This document shows, in pieces, positions 10,860-22,118 of a stretch of DNA of 64,000 nt (within the stretch, counting starts at the first letter, position 1; every line of letters starts with the position of its first letter). A model generated the notes under the pieces. The model was given only the letters and a program-made list of their open reading frames with translations. It had not been told where the DNA came from and searched no databases. The stretch covers positions 2,175,116 to 2,239,115 of the forward strand of contig NC_135164.1 in NCBI RefSeq assembly GCF_050948215.1, given 5' to 3'. The translations under genes were made by a program, and so were the position numbers. This DNA comes from Halictus rubicundus. Taxonomy: Eukaryota > Arthropoda > Insecta > Hymenoptera > Halictidae.

Positions 10860-11105
10860 ATACGGCCCGGTTCTGTGCCATGCTAAAAGACGGCCCGGTT
10901 CTGTTCCAGGAAAGATGGCCCGGTTCTGTGCCATGCTAAAGCGGCGATGTCACGAAAGTGGGAACGCCGAAACCCCGGGCGTGAGCACTCTCCTATCCTC
11001 TCTGGTTATACCTCTGGTTATACTACACACGCGCTACACACAAGCGTACCTCTATTCTGTCCGTGTGAGCTGCCAGCTCGACTGTTCGACGCGTTCCGCC
11101 GAATT
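10860..11105 (+). repeat. GGGCGTGAGCACTC repeat family, copy 1
   Basis: Three tandem modules built on CCCGGTTCTGTGCCATGCTAA are followed by GGAACGCCGAAACCCCGGGC and GTGAGCACTCTC. Related copies are at 18433-18600 (plus) and 40019-40165 (minus), with partial ones at 40205-40360 and about 40745-40790. 10985-11100 also resembles 14115-14350. The family is not recognised. Confidence 0.65.
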
Positions 11106-11109
11106 CACG

Positions 11110-11560
11110 CAGAGTTGGGCAAAATATTTATCGAAATAAAAATTTCGAATAACGAATAAAAAATAAAAAAATTTTTATTCGTTATTCGATGGTTCGAATA
11201 AAAAAATTATCTTTATTCGACGAGTATCGAATAAATAATTTTATTCGACGAGAATTTATCCGACGAATAAAGATAATTTTTTTTATTCGAAGCGGATTTA
11301 TTCGAACTTCGAATAATTTTTTCATCTTTTATCTGTATCTTTTATTCAAAGGCTTCGAATAAATCTTCGAATAACTTTTGCCAGCTTGAATAAACAGCAA
11401 CGAGGTCCGACGAGCGCCGAACTTCAAAGACCCAGCGACTGACAAACGGCATACAATGTAAGCAGATGGAGAATCGCGTACGAATGCAAGATTAAACTTT
11501 TAGATTTTTCAATATACCACCATAAAATTGCGACGAGTGAATTGGGGGGCTTTTCCTGAT
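11110..11560 (+). mobile_element. hAT-like non-autonomous element, copy 1 (partial)
   Basis: It begins CAGAGTTGGGCAAAATATTT, the style of hAT terminal repeats, and runs into a tract of ATTCG/CGAATAA units. The inner part GAATCGCGTACGAATG matches copies at 15232-15940 and 37992-38330. There is no coding content. Confidence 0.55.
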
Positions 11561-11569
11561 GAAAATGAG

Positions 11570-12080
11570 TCCAAATTCGAGTATAATCGAACAAGTTTCA
11601 CTGATACGTTATGTTACCAGAGAGGAATCTCTGATGTTACAAAGGACCAGTTTTCCCAGGTGGCCTTGAACAATCGATAGTACCGCTATAACGGCCGCTA
11701 GAAGAAGCTAAATAGTAACATTTTCGTCCAGTATGGGGAGCTGGGTGCACTGGATTCAAGCCTTGTTATATTTTTGTTGTTGTTAAGCTTAATAGCAGTT
11801 AATAGCAATAAAGATATTTAATAATAAAAAAAAAAAATTCAGTGTCGAGTGGCATTTTCCGAGTATCCTCTCTGATTCGGTCGCATGATCCCTGACAATA
11901 GAGGCGATCTGAGCACGCGTGGCCGACAACGTAAACAACGGCGCTGCCGTAGCTTCGTTCGAACAGCCGTGCCTCGGCACACTCATCACCGCTAGGTCGG
12001 CGTGTACGTGTACCGATGAGAATAGCAAGGGTCCGGGATGCCGCGAATCATTCCTCGATAATGCCGAGGAGAAAAAATGG
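11570..12080. repeat. composite of dispersed repeats shared with 19.1 kb and 38.5-39.4 kb
   Basis: 11640-11760 and 11840-11905 recur as reverse complement at 19110-19270 (GAGGATACTCGGAAAATG, TAGCGGCCGTTATAGCGG). 11950-12070 recurs at 38540-38640, 38770-38960 and inverted at 39114-39240 (GCAAGGGTCCGGGATGCC). All of it is non-coding. Confidence 0.55.
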
Positions 12081-12264
12081 ATGCATATTTTGAGGATGAT
12101 ATGAAAAAGGAAAAGTTAGGAAAATAAAAAAACATAATAGAATATATTTTTTTTACATATTTATTGTGATGTATTTTTTCCCCCGCCCCCCGCTGCCGCC
12201 ACGCCCCCCGCGGACTCCGCGGCCCCTGTGGCCGCCACGCCAGCCGCGGCCACCGCGCCAAACT

Positions 12265-12705
12265 TTATGGCCCCCTCTTCGATAAGAACTTCGTTTTATA
12301 TTTTTCATCAGCTTCGTCTGAAACATGTACACAAGATTTATATTTAACATATATATAACATATTTTTATGTTTTTCTAACTCACAAGCATTTCTTCTGTC
12401 ATCTGGATGACGGGGTTTGGCGGAGGGGGGGAGGCGTTGATGCCGAGGCAGCGGATGGGCTCCTAACGTCGCCGCGGCCGTTTTCAATTTTCTGTTGGAA
12501 ATTAAATGTAACGTTTTAGAAATAAATAATAAATCTTTACGAATGATAAAATATACCGTCTACTCACTACATTCGCGATTGGCCTGCCAATCGTAAGGCG
12601 GGCGACGGCCGCCGTCACTATCGGCGGTAGTGACAGCGTTCCTGGTTGCACCGCCACCGCCGGTGCTGGCACCACTGCCGGTGTTTCGGTGGGAATCTGT
12701 TCCAT
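12265..12705 (-). CDS. possible multi-exon gene fragment in a GC-rich island
   Basis: On the minus strand, exon-like pieces 12564-12705, 12385-12491 and 12265-12317 can be joined by GT..AG introns into one frame of about 99 residues ending at TAA. They read from a Gly/Thr/Ser-rich start, through PPYDWQANRECSEKLK, to EADEKYKTKFLSKRGP. The first piece follows a good acceptor, so the 5' end lies further upstream and is not found. The first donor used (GTAGAC) is weaker than an adjacent GTGAGT that would break the frame. A competing reading of the last exon stays open to 12153 as an Arg-Gly-Gly-rich tail. No family is recognised. The island contrasts sharply in GC with its surroundings. It could be a real gene end or a chance result of GC-rich sequence lacking stops. 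Confidence 0.3.
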
Positions 12706-12758
12706 CTACATTACAAACAAAAACACAATACAATATAAAATATCATTATCACATGATA

Positions 12759-14070
12759 TTGGGTAGGGATGAAAGTTCGTAGGGTTTTCAAATTGAAATT
12801 GAAAAATAGCAAAGGTATTTAGAAATACAGTAAGAAGTCATAGAACAGAAGGGAAAATATGTTATTGAGTAATTCTATGAATACATATCTATCGGTAATT
12901 GTGCATAAGAAGCCACAACACATCGACTTCGAAGCTCTTTCAATATGTTGTCGAGATGGAGATTTTGAACAATTTTTCCCCATGCATGCCGCCGCCGAAT
13001 TGTGGATTCGAGAATTCATGATGACCCGTGTGTAAATTGTAGAATATGATCTTGTAGAATTAGTAAAAAGCAATGATGTTGAAAGCGTAAATTCGGTGTC
13101 ATTGCAGTTCAAAATTGGTCATTGCTGTCGAGTTTAGTTATACCGTGAAAAATACATGTTCTAATATGTTAATATTTTTATAAGTACGCGATATTATTTA
13201 CCAACCAAATGAAAATATGGCTTGATCGTCTAGTGGTAAGTAAAGGATTACATGTCGTGGTATTTGGAAAATATTCTAATATTTAATTACAGAGAACTGT
13301 TTTTGTTACTTTGAAAAAATAGTCAAATTTGCATACATTTCTAAGCTGTTTGTTATGTGCACAGTGCGTTTATCTAACTGTAATACTAAAAAACAAAAAG
13401 GTGCAGCGGACTGTACTGCTCAGCCACCGTAAGCGAAAACATTGAAACATCAATGCCAAGTTTGTATACAATGTCGCGATGTACGTTGGCTGAACAGAGC
13501 AGTCCGACCAGAGGACGAATATCGTCGAAATATAGATCGAAAACAGTTCTAAACGTAATTAAATATTAGAATATTTTCCAAATACCACGACATGTAATCC
13601 TTTACTTACCACTAGACGATCAAGCCAAATTTTCATTTGGTTTGTAAATAATGTCGCGTACTTATAAAAATATTAACATATTAGAACATGTATTTTTCAC
13701 GGTATAACTAAACTCGATAGCAATGACCAATTTTGAACTGCAATGACACCGAATTTACGCTTTCAACATCATTACTTTTTACTAATTCTACAAGATCATA
13801 TTCTACCATTTACATACGAGTCATCATGAATTCTCGAATGTTCACACTTCGAATTTGTGCCAGGTTTTCGAGGCCCCGAATCCACAATTCGGCGGCGGCA
13901 TGCATGGGGAAAAATTGTTCAAAATCTCCATCTCGACTCGATATGTATTCATAGAATTATTCAATAACATATTTTCCCTTCTGTTCTATTACTTCTTGTC
14001 GGATTTCTAAATATCTTTCCTATTTTTCAATTTCAATTTGAAAACCCTACGAACTTTCGTTCCTACCCAA
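12759..14070. mobile_element. fold-back element with ~535-bp arms
   Basis: Left arm 12759-13303 and right arm 13540-14070 are reverse complements, from TTGGGTAGGGATGAAAG at the tip to AACTGTTTT inside, around a 236-bp spacer. The spacer itself contains an imperfect 25-bp inverted repeat (13407-13431 and 13482-13506). The arms differ by reciprocal indels, for example about 40 bp present only near 13835-13875 and about 60 bp present only near 12890-12950. No transposase is encoded, and the family is unknown. Confidence 0.75.
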
Positions 14071-14114
14071 CAATTTACACTTTACAATATTAGTATAAAA
14101 TACTGATTATAAAC

Positions 14115-14350
14115 ATTTATACGTACTGTATAATGCGTGGTTGCGTTCCCGCGTTTGCAGTCGTTTGCAGTCGTGGACGAAATGCCCAAACCGATGGCTC
14201 CCACTCTGGCGAAAAATCGCCACCCATTTCCCTCCTAGCGCACTACGCACACACGCACCTTTACTCTGTTCGTGTGCGCTACCTATGCGACGTTCGACGG
14301 GTTCCTCCGCAATTATTCACGTTACGAAAGTTTCGAACGTGTGATTCGCG
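14115..14350 (+). repeat. repeat related to 10985-11100
   Basis: Shares the pattern of an ACACACGCACC-like stretch, then TCTGTTCGTGTGCGCT, then a GTTCGACG-like stretch with the repeat downstream of 10985. Its frames lack coding character. Confidence 0.45.
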
Positions 14351-14469
14351 ATCACATTTCGCTATAACTTTTGTTCTAAAAAACTCATTAAAGCGAAATT
14401 TGGACTACAAATTTTTCTGAAAAATGTTTACGAAAATATATTTTGCATTCTTTAAATAATTTTTTTTCA

Positions 14470-14975
14470 GTATAGCCACCTAAGATGTTCAAAAGTGACC
14501 CCCGAATCAAATTGATTTTTAGTCACACCGTGCCCAACAAAAAATTACGAAAAAATTCATGGATATTCTACTTACTAGCATACAGGAGTGAGATTTTTTT
14601 CAGAACTTTAGGTGGAAAAATCGATTTTATATCGAACTTCTCGGTTGACCCCGCTTATATTATTATGTTCGCTGTGTCTTCGTTGTGATTATTAATGTGT
14701 ATTTTTTACACTTTTTTTTGGATTATGCAAACATGTTTGTTGAAAAAAATTGGACATCTCCAAACATTCGAAGAAAGTGCGTATTTCGTATTGAAGTTTC
14801 AGAGATACCGGTTTTATAAAAATTCAGTAGTTAGATATTATTTTCAAAATGAGGAAACTGTTGGAAGTCATGTTGATATATTGAAATATAGGGCAAATAA
14901 AATATTTTATATTGCATTTTTAAGTCTGTACATTCTTTTATCGAATATAAAAATGTTTATTATCTCATATGTTAG
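14470..14975 (+). mobile_element. truncated copy of the 43.5-kb TIR element
   Basis: Aligns to the left two thirds of 43547-44364: AGTATAGCC..AAGATG tip, CAACAAAAAATTACGAAAAA, GAAACTGTTGGAAGTCAT. The right terminal repeat is missing, and so is the tRNA-like module of the other copy. Confidence 0.6.
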
Positions 14976-15231
14976 AAACTAGGAGTTTCTGGTCCCAAGG
15001 TTCTGGGGTAAGTGCCGTGGGGTTCATCACAGTCCTCTTACCAAAAGGCATAGCCTTCCCCACTCCGTGGCCAGATCCTTCAGGACAAAGAGTCCCTTAT
15101 CTTTGGCAATACGACGTCGGGTCGCTTGCCTTTTCTAAACATTCTCACCGTCAATAAACAGTCAATGCTTAGACAATCGATAGCTGTGAGACCCAAATCG
15201 GTCATCAGCTATCGCGTCGCCTGCTGCCAGG
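14976..15231. other. unassigned, moderately GC-rich
   Basis: Contains short pieces of ordinary complexity but no gene or recognisable repeat. Confidence 0.4.
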
Positions 15232-15940
15232 CAGAGTTGGGCATTATTTAGATAAAAAATTATTTAAATAACGATTCGAATAAAAGATACTTTATCTTTA
15301 TTCGTTATTCGAAGCGGATTTATTCGAACTTCGAATAATTTTTTCATCTTTTATCTGTATCTTTTATTCGAAGGCTTCGAATAAATCTTCGAATAACTTT
15401 TGCCGAGCGCCGAGCATCAAAGACTCAGCGACGACAGACGACATACAATGTAAGCGGATGGAGAATCGCGCACGAATGAAAGTTTAAACTTTTAGATTTT
15501 TCAACATATCCTCATAAAATTGTGACGACCGAATGGATGGGATTTTCCTGGTGAAAATGAGGTCAAATTCGAGTGTAATCGAACAAGTTTCACTGATACG
15601 TAATGTTACGATAAAAATTACAATCTCATTAAAGACAGTCCAAATGATGTCGTATTTGGGTTCATTTTGATCGGGATAAGCTCTACAACTCATTCGTATT
15701 AACAATATTGTCCTGATTAAAAACATAAAAGCATAAATTGCCAATAATGCTCGATTCTCCATCTGCTTACATTGTAGGCTGTTGGTCGGTCTTTATAAAA
15801 AAATCTTTATTCGTCGAATAAATTCATTACGTGTAGAATAGAGATAACATAATTATTTTTATTTGATGCGTAACAAATCATTTTTTATCTTTTATTCGCT
15901 GTTTGAAATGTCTATTTCAATAAAAATTTGCCTATCTTTG
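15232..15940 (+). mobile_element. hAT-like non-autonomous element, copy 2
   Basis: The left end is CAGAGTTGGGCATTATTT. The right end is the reverse complement of CAAAGATAGGCAAATTTTTA, similar to the left end of copy 1. Internal CGAATAA-rich tracts and GGATGGAGAATCGCGCACGA match the other copies. No clear 8-bp target duplication is visible and no transposase is present. Confidence 0.6.
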
Positions 15941-16370
15941 CTCCTACAATTATATAATTTTATATTATATTAATTCATCCACGTGATTCTCTCTCAAACT
16001 CTATACTATTCGGAATAGTACGTTAAATAAACGCTACTCTGGTTTTCAACATATTTCTGTTCCCACAGATCGATTCTTGGAACAATTATCTATAAAAAAA
16101 GTGTAAGGAAATAATGCTTGTTCATGGAATATTTTTAAATTACAAATTAAGGTATCTCATATGAAATTTGAAGTAGAAATTGATTTTCCTAAAATTATGC
16201 TTTAATCATTTCTTACGTAAAATATTTTTACGAATTTTTCGTCTTTGATATTAGTTTTACTTTTAATATTTTAAATCTTAAAAAGCAACATTAAAAAAAA
16301 TATCTGTTTAATTTGAATACGTTTGTCGGAGAATGTAACATTTGATAATCGACATGGTTCCGTGATGATT
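15941..16370. other. no gene seen (AT-rich)
   Basis: AT-rich non-coding sequence. The last part enters the CACCGACGAGA repeat in which the DD41D element is inserted. Confidence 0.45.
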
Positions 16371-16535
16371 CCCCTTCTCACCGACGAGAATTTCCTTCGT
16401 GGCCTTCTGCACCGACGAGATACCGTCGTTGTGGCCTTCTGTTTCTTACTCCAGCCAAAATCTATCCTAGAGGGCGGTAGAAAACACCGTGTTTTTCGAG
16501 CGACACATTCTCCCGTAAGGCTGGCAGTCTTTATA

Positions 16536-18430
16536 TACAGGGTGGCCCACATAACTCTGAACAGCTCAATATCTCGAAAACTATGCCATCGATTTTAAAG
16601 TTTTTAGTCTTAAATTGCATGGAACTGAAGGGCCTTTCTGACTACATAAACGTGAAGTGGCCTCCCTTCCCCTTTAACGGGGGAGGGGAGGTACCTTTGT
16701 AATTTTAAATGGAACCCCCTATAAAATGTTACATATTTAGATTCTACCGGAAAAAACAAGTCAATTTTGTCTGAAACATTTTTTTGTCAGATACTTCCAT
16801 GATGAGATATAACAGTTTGAAGTTTTGAGTTGTAGGTACTTGAACCGCTCGGACATAGCGTTATGGAATTATACGCGCTTGAGTCCTTTGCTTATTCATG
16901 AAGAAACACAAACAATAATATTTACAATTCTTGAGTTTGACTCACTTATCTACGAAAACGTTTTCAGTTTAGAGCTGTTATTCAAGCAGTAACATTGTGA
17001 TTATGGCTACTTTTGACACAGAAGTGAATATGTTATTAACGTTAGGTGAATGCCAACAAAATTATCGACGTGCAGCAGTGATGTTTTTTGAACGTTATGG
17101 GATCAAAAAATGTCATGCAACATTTCATAATTTAGAAAAGCGGCTTCGCGAGCACGGTGAATTGTGTAAAAAAAACTCGCAATAAACCTAAAGCTGTCAC
17201 TAATGAAAATAATAGTGCCAGTATTCTTGCTGCAATTACATTAAATCCTCATATTAGTCAACGTACACTTGCACAAACATCACATATTAGTCGTTCATCA
17301 ATTCAACGAATTTTGAAACGGCAAAAGTATCATCCATATGACATGGTTTTATCACAAGAGCTTTCGATAGCAGATTACGATCACCGCGTAAGTTTTGTGA
17401 GTGGCTGCAGGGTGTTGTGGAAAATGACTTTTTGTGCAAAATACTTTTTTCCGATTAGGCCACTTTTATAAATTCAGGGCATGTAAATAGACATAATCTG
17501 CATTATTGGGCCGTGGAAAACCCAAATTGGATGCGATGTGTTCCCTTTCAACATCGATGGTCTTTAAATGTTTGGTGTGGCCTAATAGGAGATTTTGTGA
17601 TTGGACCTTATTTTTTCAAGAAACTGTAACATCTGCAAGTTATTGTGATTTTTTAAAAAATCATTTGCCTGCGCTTTTGGAAGATGTGCCACTGCACGTT
17701 AGAAGAGAAATGTGGTTCCAACAAGACGGCGCTCCTCCACATTTTGCAATCATCACCAGGCAATTTTTGAACGAAAAATTTGGGAACAAATGGATAGGTC
17801 GTGGGGGACCTCGTCAATGGCCTCCTCGATCCCCCGATCTAACACCATTAGATTTTTTCTTATGGGGATATGTAAAGGACAAAGTTATGTTTGAACCACC
17901 GACGACAAAAGAGGATATGAAACAAAGAATACGTGACGCTTGCGCTTCAGTGACTCCCGAAATGTTAAAAAATGTTAGAACAACTTTGATGTTTCGAGTA
18001 AATAAATGTTTACAAGCCCGTGGTGGACATTTTGAACATTTAATTTAAAGTACATTTTATTTCTTCACGAATAAGCAAAGGACTCAAGCGCGTATAATTC
18101 CATAACGCTATTTCCGAGCGGTTCAAGTACCTACAACTCAAAACTTCAAACTGTTATATCTCATCATGGAAGTATCTGACAAAAAAATGTTTCAGACAAA
18201 ATTGACTTGTTTTTTCCGGTAGAATCTAAATATGTAACATTTTATAGGGGGTTCCATTTAAAATTACAAAGGTACCTCCCCTCCCCCGTTAAAGGGGAAG
18301 GGAGGCCACTTCACGTTTATGTAGTCAGAAAGGCCCTTCAGTTCCATGCAATTTAAGACTAAGAACTTTAAAATCGATGGCATAGTTTTCGAGATATTGA
18401 GTTGTTCAGAGTTATGTGGGCCACCCTGTA
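16536..18430 (+). mobile_element. complete IS630/Tc1/mariner-superfamily element, DD41D type, with ~370-bp TIRs
   Basis: Terminal repeats 16538-16910 and 18058-18428 are near-identical, beginning CAGGGTGGCCCACATAAC, and are flanked by TA on both sides. TA duplication is the signature of the superfamily. The host repeat into which it jumped (CTGGCAGTCTTT .. TATCTCGTCGGTG) survives without the element at 40214-40245, giving a paralogous empty site. A single transposase reading lies inside (17003-18048) and is inactivated. The near-identity of the TIRs suggests insertion was not ancient. Confidence 0.9.
17003..18048 (+). pseudogene. DD41D transposase pseudogene
   Basis: Starting at ATG 17003 the protein has an N-terminal helix-turn-helix region (NYRRAAVMFFERYGIKKCHA) and a second helix-turn-helix (SHISRSSIQRILKRQKY). 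The DDE domain follows. The first catalytic Asp is at codon 17453 (within SD, next codon now TAG). The second is in QQDGAPPH (codon 17725) and the third in SPDLTPLDFFLWGY (codon 17851). That leaves 41 residues between the second and third Asp, the spacing of the DD41D lineage (rosa/Visitor type) rather than mariner DD34D or Tc1 DD34E. The frame is broken by shifts in homopolymer runs at 17168-17175 (A), 17393-17396 (T) and 17611-17616 (T), and by the TAG at 17456. It cannot make active transposase as it stands. Confidence 0.88.
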
Positions 18431-18432
18431 TA

Positions 18433-18600
18433 TCTCGTCGGTGGACCGGTTTTGTTCCAGGAAAGACTGACCGGTTCTGTGCCATGCTAAGGCTGAGCAG
18501 ATGTCAGCACTATATCGGGAACGCCGAAAACCCGGGCGTGAGCACTCTCATTCCTCTCTGCCTATACCTCGTCTGTGGAATGGGTACGACAATAATCTGC
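18433..18600 (+). repeat. GGGCGTGAGCACTC repeat family, copy 2
   Basis: Resumes the host repeat directly after the DD41D element: TCTCGTCGGTGGACCGG, then GTTCTGTGCCATGCTAA and CCCGGGCGTGAGCACTCTC, as at 10860-11105 and 40019-40165. Confidence 0.65.
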
Positions 18601-19105
18601 GACCTGAGTCCCAAACTACCCCATTCTGGGGTGTGCGTCTGGCAATTTTCCTCCTCTTCCTTACAAAAAAAAAGTATACCTTTTTCGTGTAAATAATAAG
18701 CTTAATTAAAATGTAAATATCCGTTACCTCTATATCATAAATTTTCATTAAATCTTGTACATAAGCGTATTCTTCTTATTTCATTTTATTTTAAATTACA
18801 TAAAATTATTATTATTTAAATTAAGTAGTATTTTTTATGGAAAGGAATTATTTTTTATCATTTTTAATCTAAATTGAATTATATTTCATTTTAAATTTAT
18901 TTTATATTCAATCTATGTGTCAAATTTATTATTTATTATTTATTATTAATCTATTATTTATTTTTTAATTTATTTATTTCTATCGTGCCCAAGAACAATT
19001 AAAAACACTTTCTATCGAGAATTTTTTCGAAATAGACCTTTCCTAGGGTTTTAGCCGCTTTCGGCCTTTTCAGACCACTGCGCCGTTGTTTAGGATGTCG
19101 ACCAC
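18601..19105. other. no gene seen (AT-rich)
   Basis: AT-rich sequence with TTTATT-rich low complexity at 18900-18985. Confidence 0.5.
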
Positions 19106-19275
19106 GCATGCTCAGATCGCCTCTTTGACAGGGATCATGCGACCGAATCAGAGAGGATACTCGGAAAATGTCACTCGACACTGAATGTGGAAAGTGCACC
19201 CAGCTCCCCATACTGGACGAAAATGTTACTATTTAGCTTCTTCTAGCGGCCGTTATAGCGGTACTATCGATTTTG
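19106..19275 (-). repeat. inverted copy of the 11.64-11.91 kb repeat
   Basis: Contains GATCATGCGACCGAATCAGA and CTAGCGGCCGTTATAGCGG, the reverse complements of segments at 11840-11905 and 11670-11720. Confidence 0.6.
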
Positions 19276-19713
19276 GCCTTTTGTTTTCGCAACGATTCTT
19301 CGGCTAAGAATCGATTCTCCCAATAAATCTAGGTGTAAAGAATCGATTCAAAAGCTTTTCGACCAAAGAATCGATTTTCTGAAGAATCAAATCGGAATCA
19401 TCACATCGTTGAGTTTGAGAAATACAAAAATTCATTTTGTTATTGCAACCAGTTGCAACTATTCTAATTCGTCAATAAATATTAATTATTGTTTTCGTTG
19501 AGTTTTTATCTTTAAATAACATATGGTAACCGTTGAAACGGGTATTACTAACGGGAAATTTTAATTAATTTATTCTGATTTGTCTACCTGTCATCACAGT
19601 GTTGACGGAATAGGTATACAATGAAGGCATAGTATTTAGACATGATAATTAATTGCCATTATTAAAGTGTCTTACAAAGAGAAATTGTAAAACATCTAGC
19701 GATCGATATCATT

Positions 19714-21219
19714 ATGGATTCGTATGTAATACAGGTAATGTCTTATAAAATTTCATGTTGTAAAGAAAAATTATTAAATTTGAGGTTATGTTTATGATAG
19801 GTTAGACGTATGTGGTTGACTCAAGAAGGATATTTTTTAGCGGTGAATATATGTTTACATTAAAGTGCTAAATGTTAAATTAACATGATGTAATCGAAAT
19901 GTATATATTTCTTTTAAAGGATTTATTATCTTTGAGACATAATCATGTTTCAATTCCTCAAATTGGATCTGAAATTGCAATGACAAAGGCAATGGAACAT
20001 TTATCTGCCCCCTTAGATGGTCTAGTGCTTTACCATTTAAAGTAACTATATGGCTTTCTCAATTATATAGAGCAGGACCTAATATAACTAATGTAACCAT
20101 TATTTAATTACATTTTAATATCTTCTGTGTTTTTAGAACTATAGCAGCAATGATAAAAAACGATCCATTAACTATGTATAATTATCAAAGTTCTGCGGTA
20201 CAGTCTTTAACAAAAATACTTCAAATGCAAAAAGAAGAAAATTGGATGTTACCTGTTATGAATATGATGTGTCTAGAATTGAGATTATTAGCAGTATGTG
20301 CTGAAAATAGAAAAAACAATAAAAGCTCCAAACCTGGAGAAATATTAGAAAAATGTGCAGATTGTCTAATGGGTTGTTTTAGAGTATGTGCTTGTGATAA
20401 TCGTAGTTCAGAAGATGACACAAAAAGATGGGGAATGCTAGCATTAGTTAATCAATTACTAAAGATTTACTTTAGGATCAATAAATTACATCTATGTAAA
20501 CCTTTAATAAGAGCAATAGAGTCATCTCCATACAAAGCGCTCTTTGCGTTAGCACAACAAATTACATATAAGTTTTTTGTTGGACGTAAAGCAATGTTTG
20601 ACAGTGATTATAAAGCAGGTAACAATTAATTTAAAGTTTTATTAAATTCTTGTAATTTAATAAAAGTTACTAAGATGTTTAAAAATGGTTTGTATCTTTT
20701 GCAGCTGATGAATACCTAACATATGCATTTGAACATTGTCACAAAAAGTCCTTGAAAAATAAAAGACTAATTTTAACGTATCTTGCACCTGTAAAGATGT
20801 TACTAGGATACATGCCAAAGCAAAGCTTATTAGAAAAATATAATTTAATGGAATTTTGGGAGTTAATGGAATCTGTCAAAAAAGGAGACTTACGTAATCT
20901 CGAAAAAGTAATGGAGAAACATGAGACTTTTTTCATAGGAGCTGGAATATATTTAATTGTGGAGAAATTAAAAATAATAGCGTATAGGAATTTATTTAAG
21001 AAAGTATATTTGGTGTTAAATATACATCAAATTCCTATCCAAAATTTACTTTCGGCTCTGCAGATGCATGGATTTGATGATGTCGATATGGATGAAACAG
21101 AATGCATTGTAGCAAATTTAATATACGAAGGAAAAATTAAAGGCTACATATCTCATCAACATAAAAAGCTAGTTATATCTAAACAAAATCCTTTTCCAAA
21201 ATTGTCAACGATCCCATAA
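19714..21219 (+). CDS. PCID2: PCI domain-containing protein 2 (TREX-2 subunit, Thp1 homologue)
   Basis: Exons 19714-19734, 19920-20041, 20137-20618 and 20705-21219 join through GT-AG introns into 379 residues, against roughly 400 in vertebrate PCID2. Diagnostic stretches are [58 protein letters not shown] and the C-terminal [19 protein letters not shown]. The last belongs to the PCI winged-helix part, at about residues 200-370. In characterised homologues the protein is a nuclear subunit of TREX-2 and acts with a GANP/Sac3 scaffold, DSS1/Sem1 and ENY2 in mRNA export at nuclear pores. The N-terminus is short before exon 2, so an additional upstream start cannot be excluded. AATAAA occurs in the 3' region near 21250-21290. 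Eps15 begins about 900 bp downstream on the same strand. Confidence 0.93.
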
Positions 21220-22118
21220 TCATATTATGTTAGCCCTGTCTGTATTTCTTAAATAAATAGTTTAAAAATAAATCAAATTGTATTTTTTTAAATAAAACAA
21301 TTCGTCAATTAGGTACATATACATGTATATGTGTGTATGTGTTATGTATGTCAAAGAGATGTTTTAAATTAATATATTCAAATATTTAAACACTAAACCT
21401 ACAGAGCCTTAAGAGTAATTGGTATATGTTGCCTTATAAAAATGGCAAGATTGAATTTATTTGGACTTTGTAGGGTTCAGAGACTTTTTCAAACGAGTTT
21501 AAACTCGGTATAACGCGGTTCAGTAAGTGCACTATTATTACGAGTTTTAACTCATAAAAGATATCACCCTTATTTGTTTCGTCAATACTATCATATAAAA
21601 CTGCGGCAAAAATTATACATACTAACAAGTTAAAACAGAAGTAATAATTGTAAGGTATACGGAAAAATGTACAACTTTTAAATACTCGATAAATTATTTA
21701 AGCAATCAAGGTATGAATATGCAGAAATCCGATATCTTACATCACACGATCTAATAAGTTCATAGAATTACAAAATGAATTCTGATTGAACATAAGTTCG
21801 ATTATATCGTGCGCACAAGTCTATCTAGTTAGTTTGCATTATATCAGTTGATGAGAAGGAGGTGGAACGTAAGAGTGCTATGTATATATGTAGACGACAA
21901 TCGAGCATGACAAGGAGCTGTATGTTTCTTACTGATAATTAATACTACTTTTCTGTTATGATCATATATTTTGATTGCTCGATCAGTAAACTGTAATCGT
22001 GGTGTTTCCTTGGTGTATAAGACAATAAAAATTCGTTTACGAAATGTTAAGTAAAATTGTTAACACGATGTACTATCGATTCAGAGTGTGATTGGTTAAG
22101 CCAGTGTTCAATGCGAGT
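21220..22118. other. PCID2 3' end and Eps15 promoter region
   Basis: AT-rich sequence between PCID2 and Eps15 with polyadenylation-like AATAAA motifs at about 21251-21295. No separate gene is seen. Confidence 0.5.

Noticed and set aside
13210..13260. tRNA-like start (GATCGTCTAGTGGTAAG)
   Set aside because: There is an A-box resemblance only. No B-box, T-arm or acceptor pairing follows.
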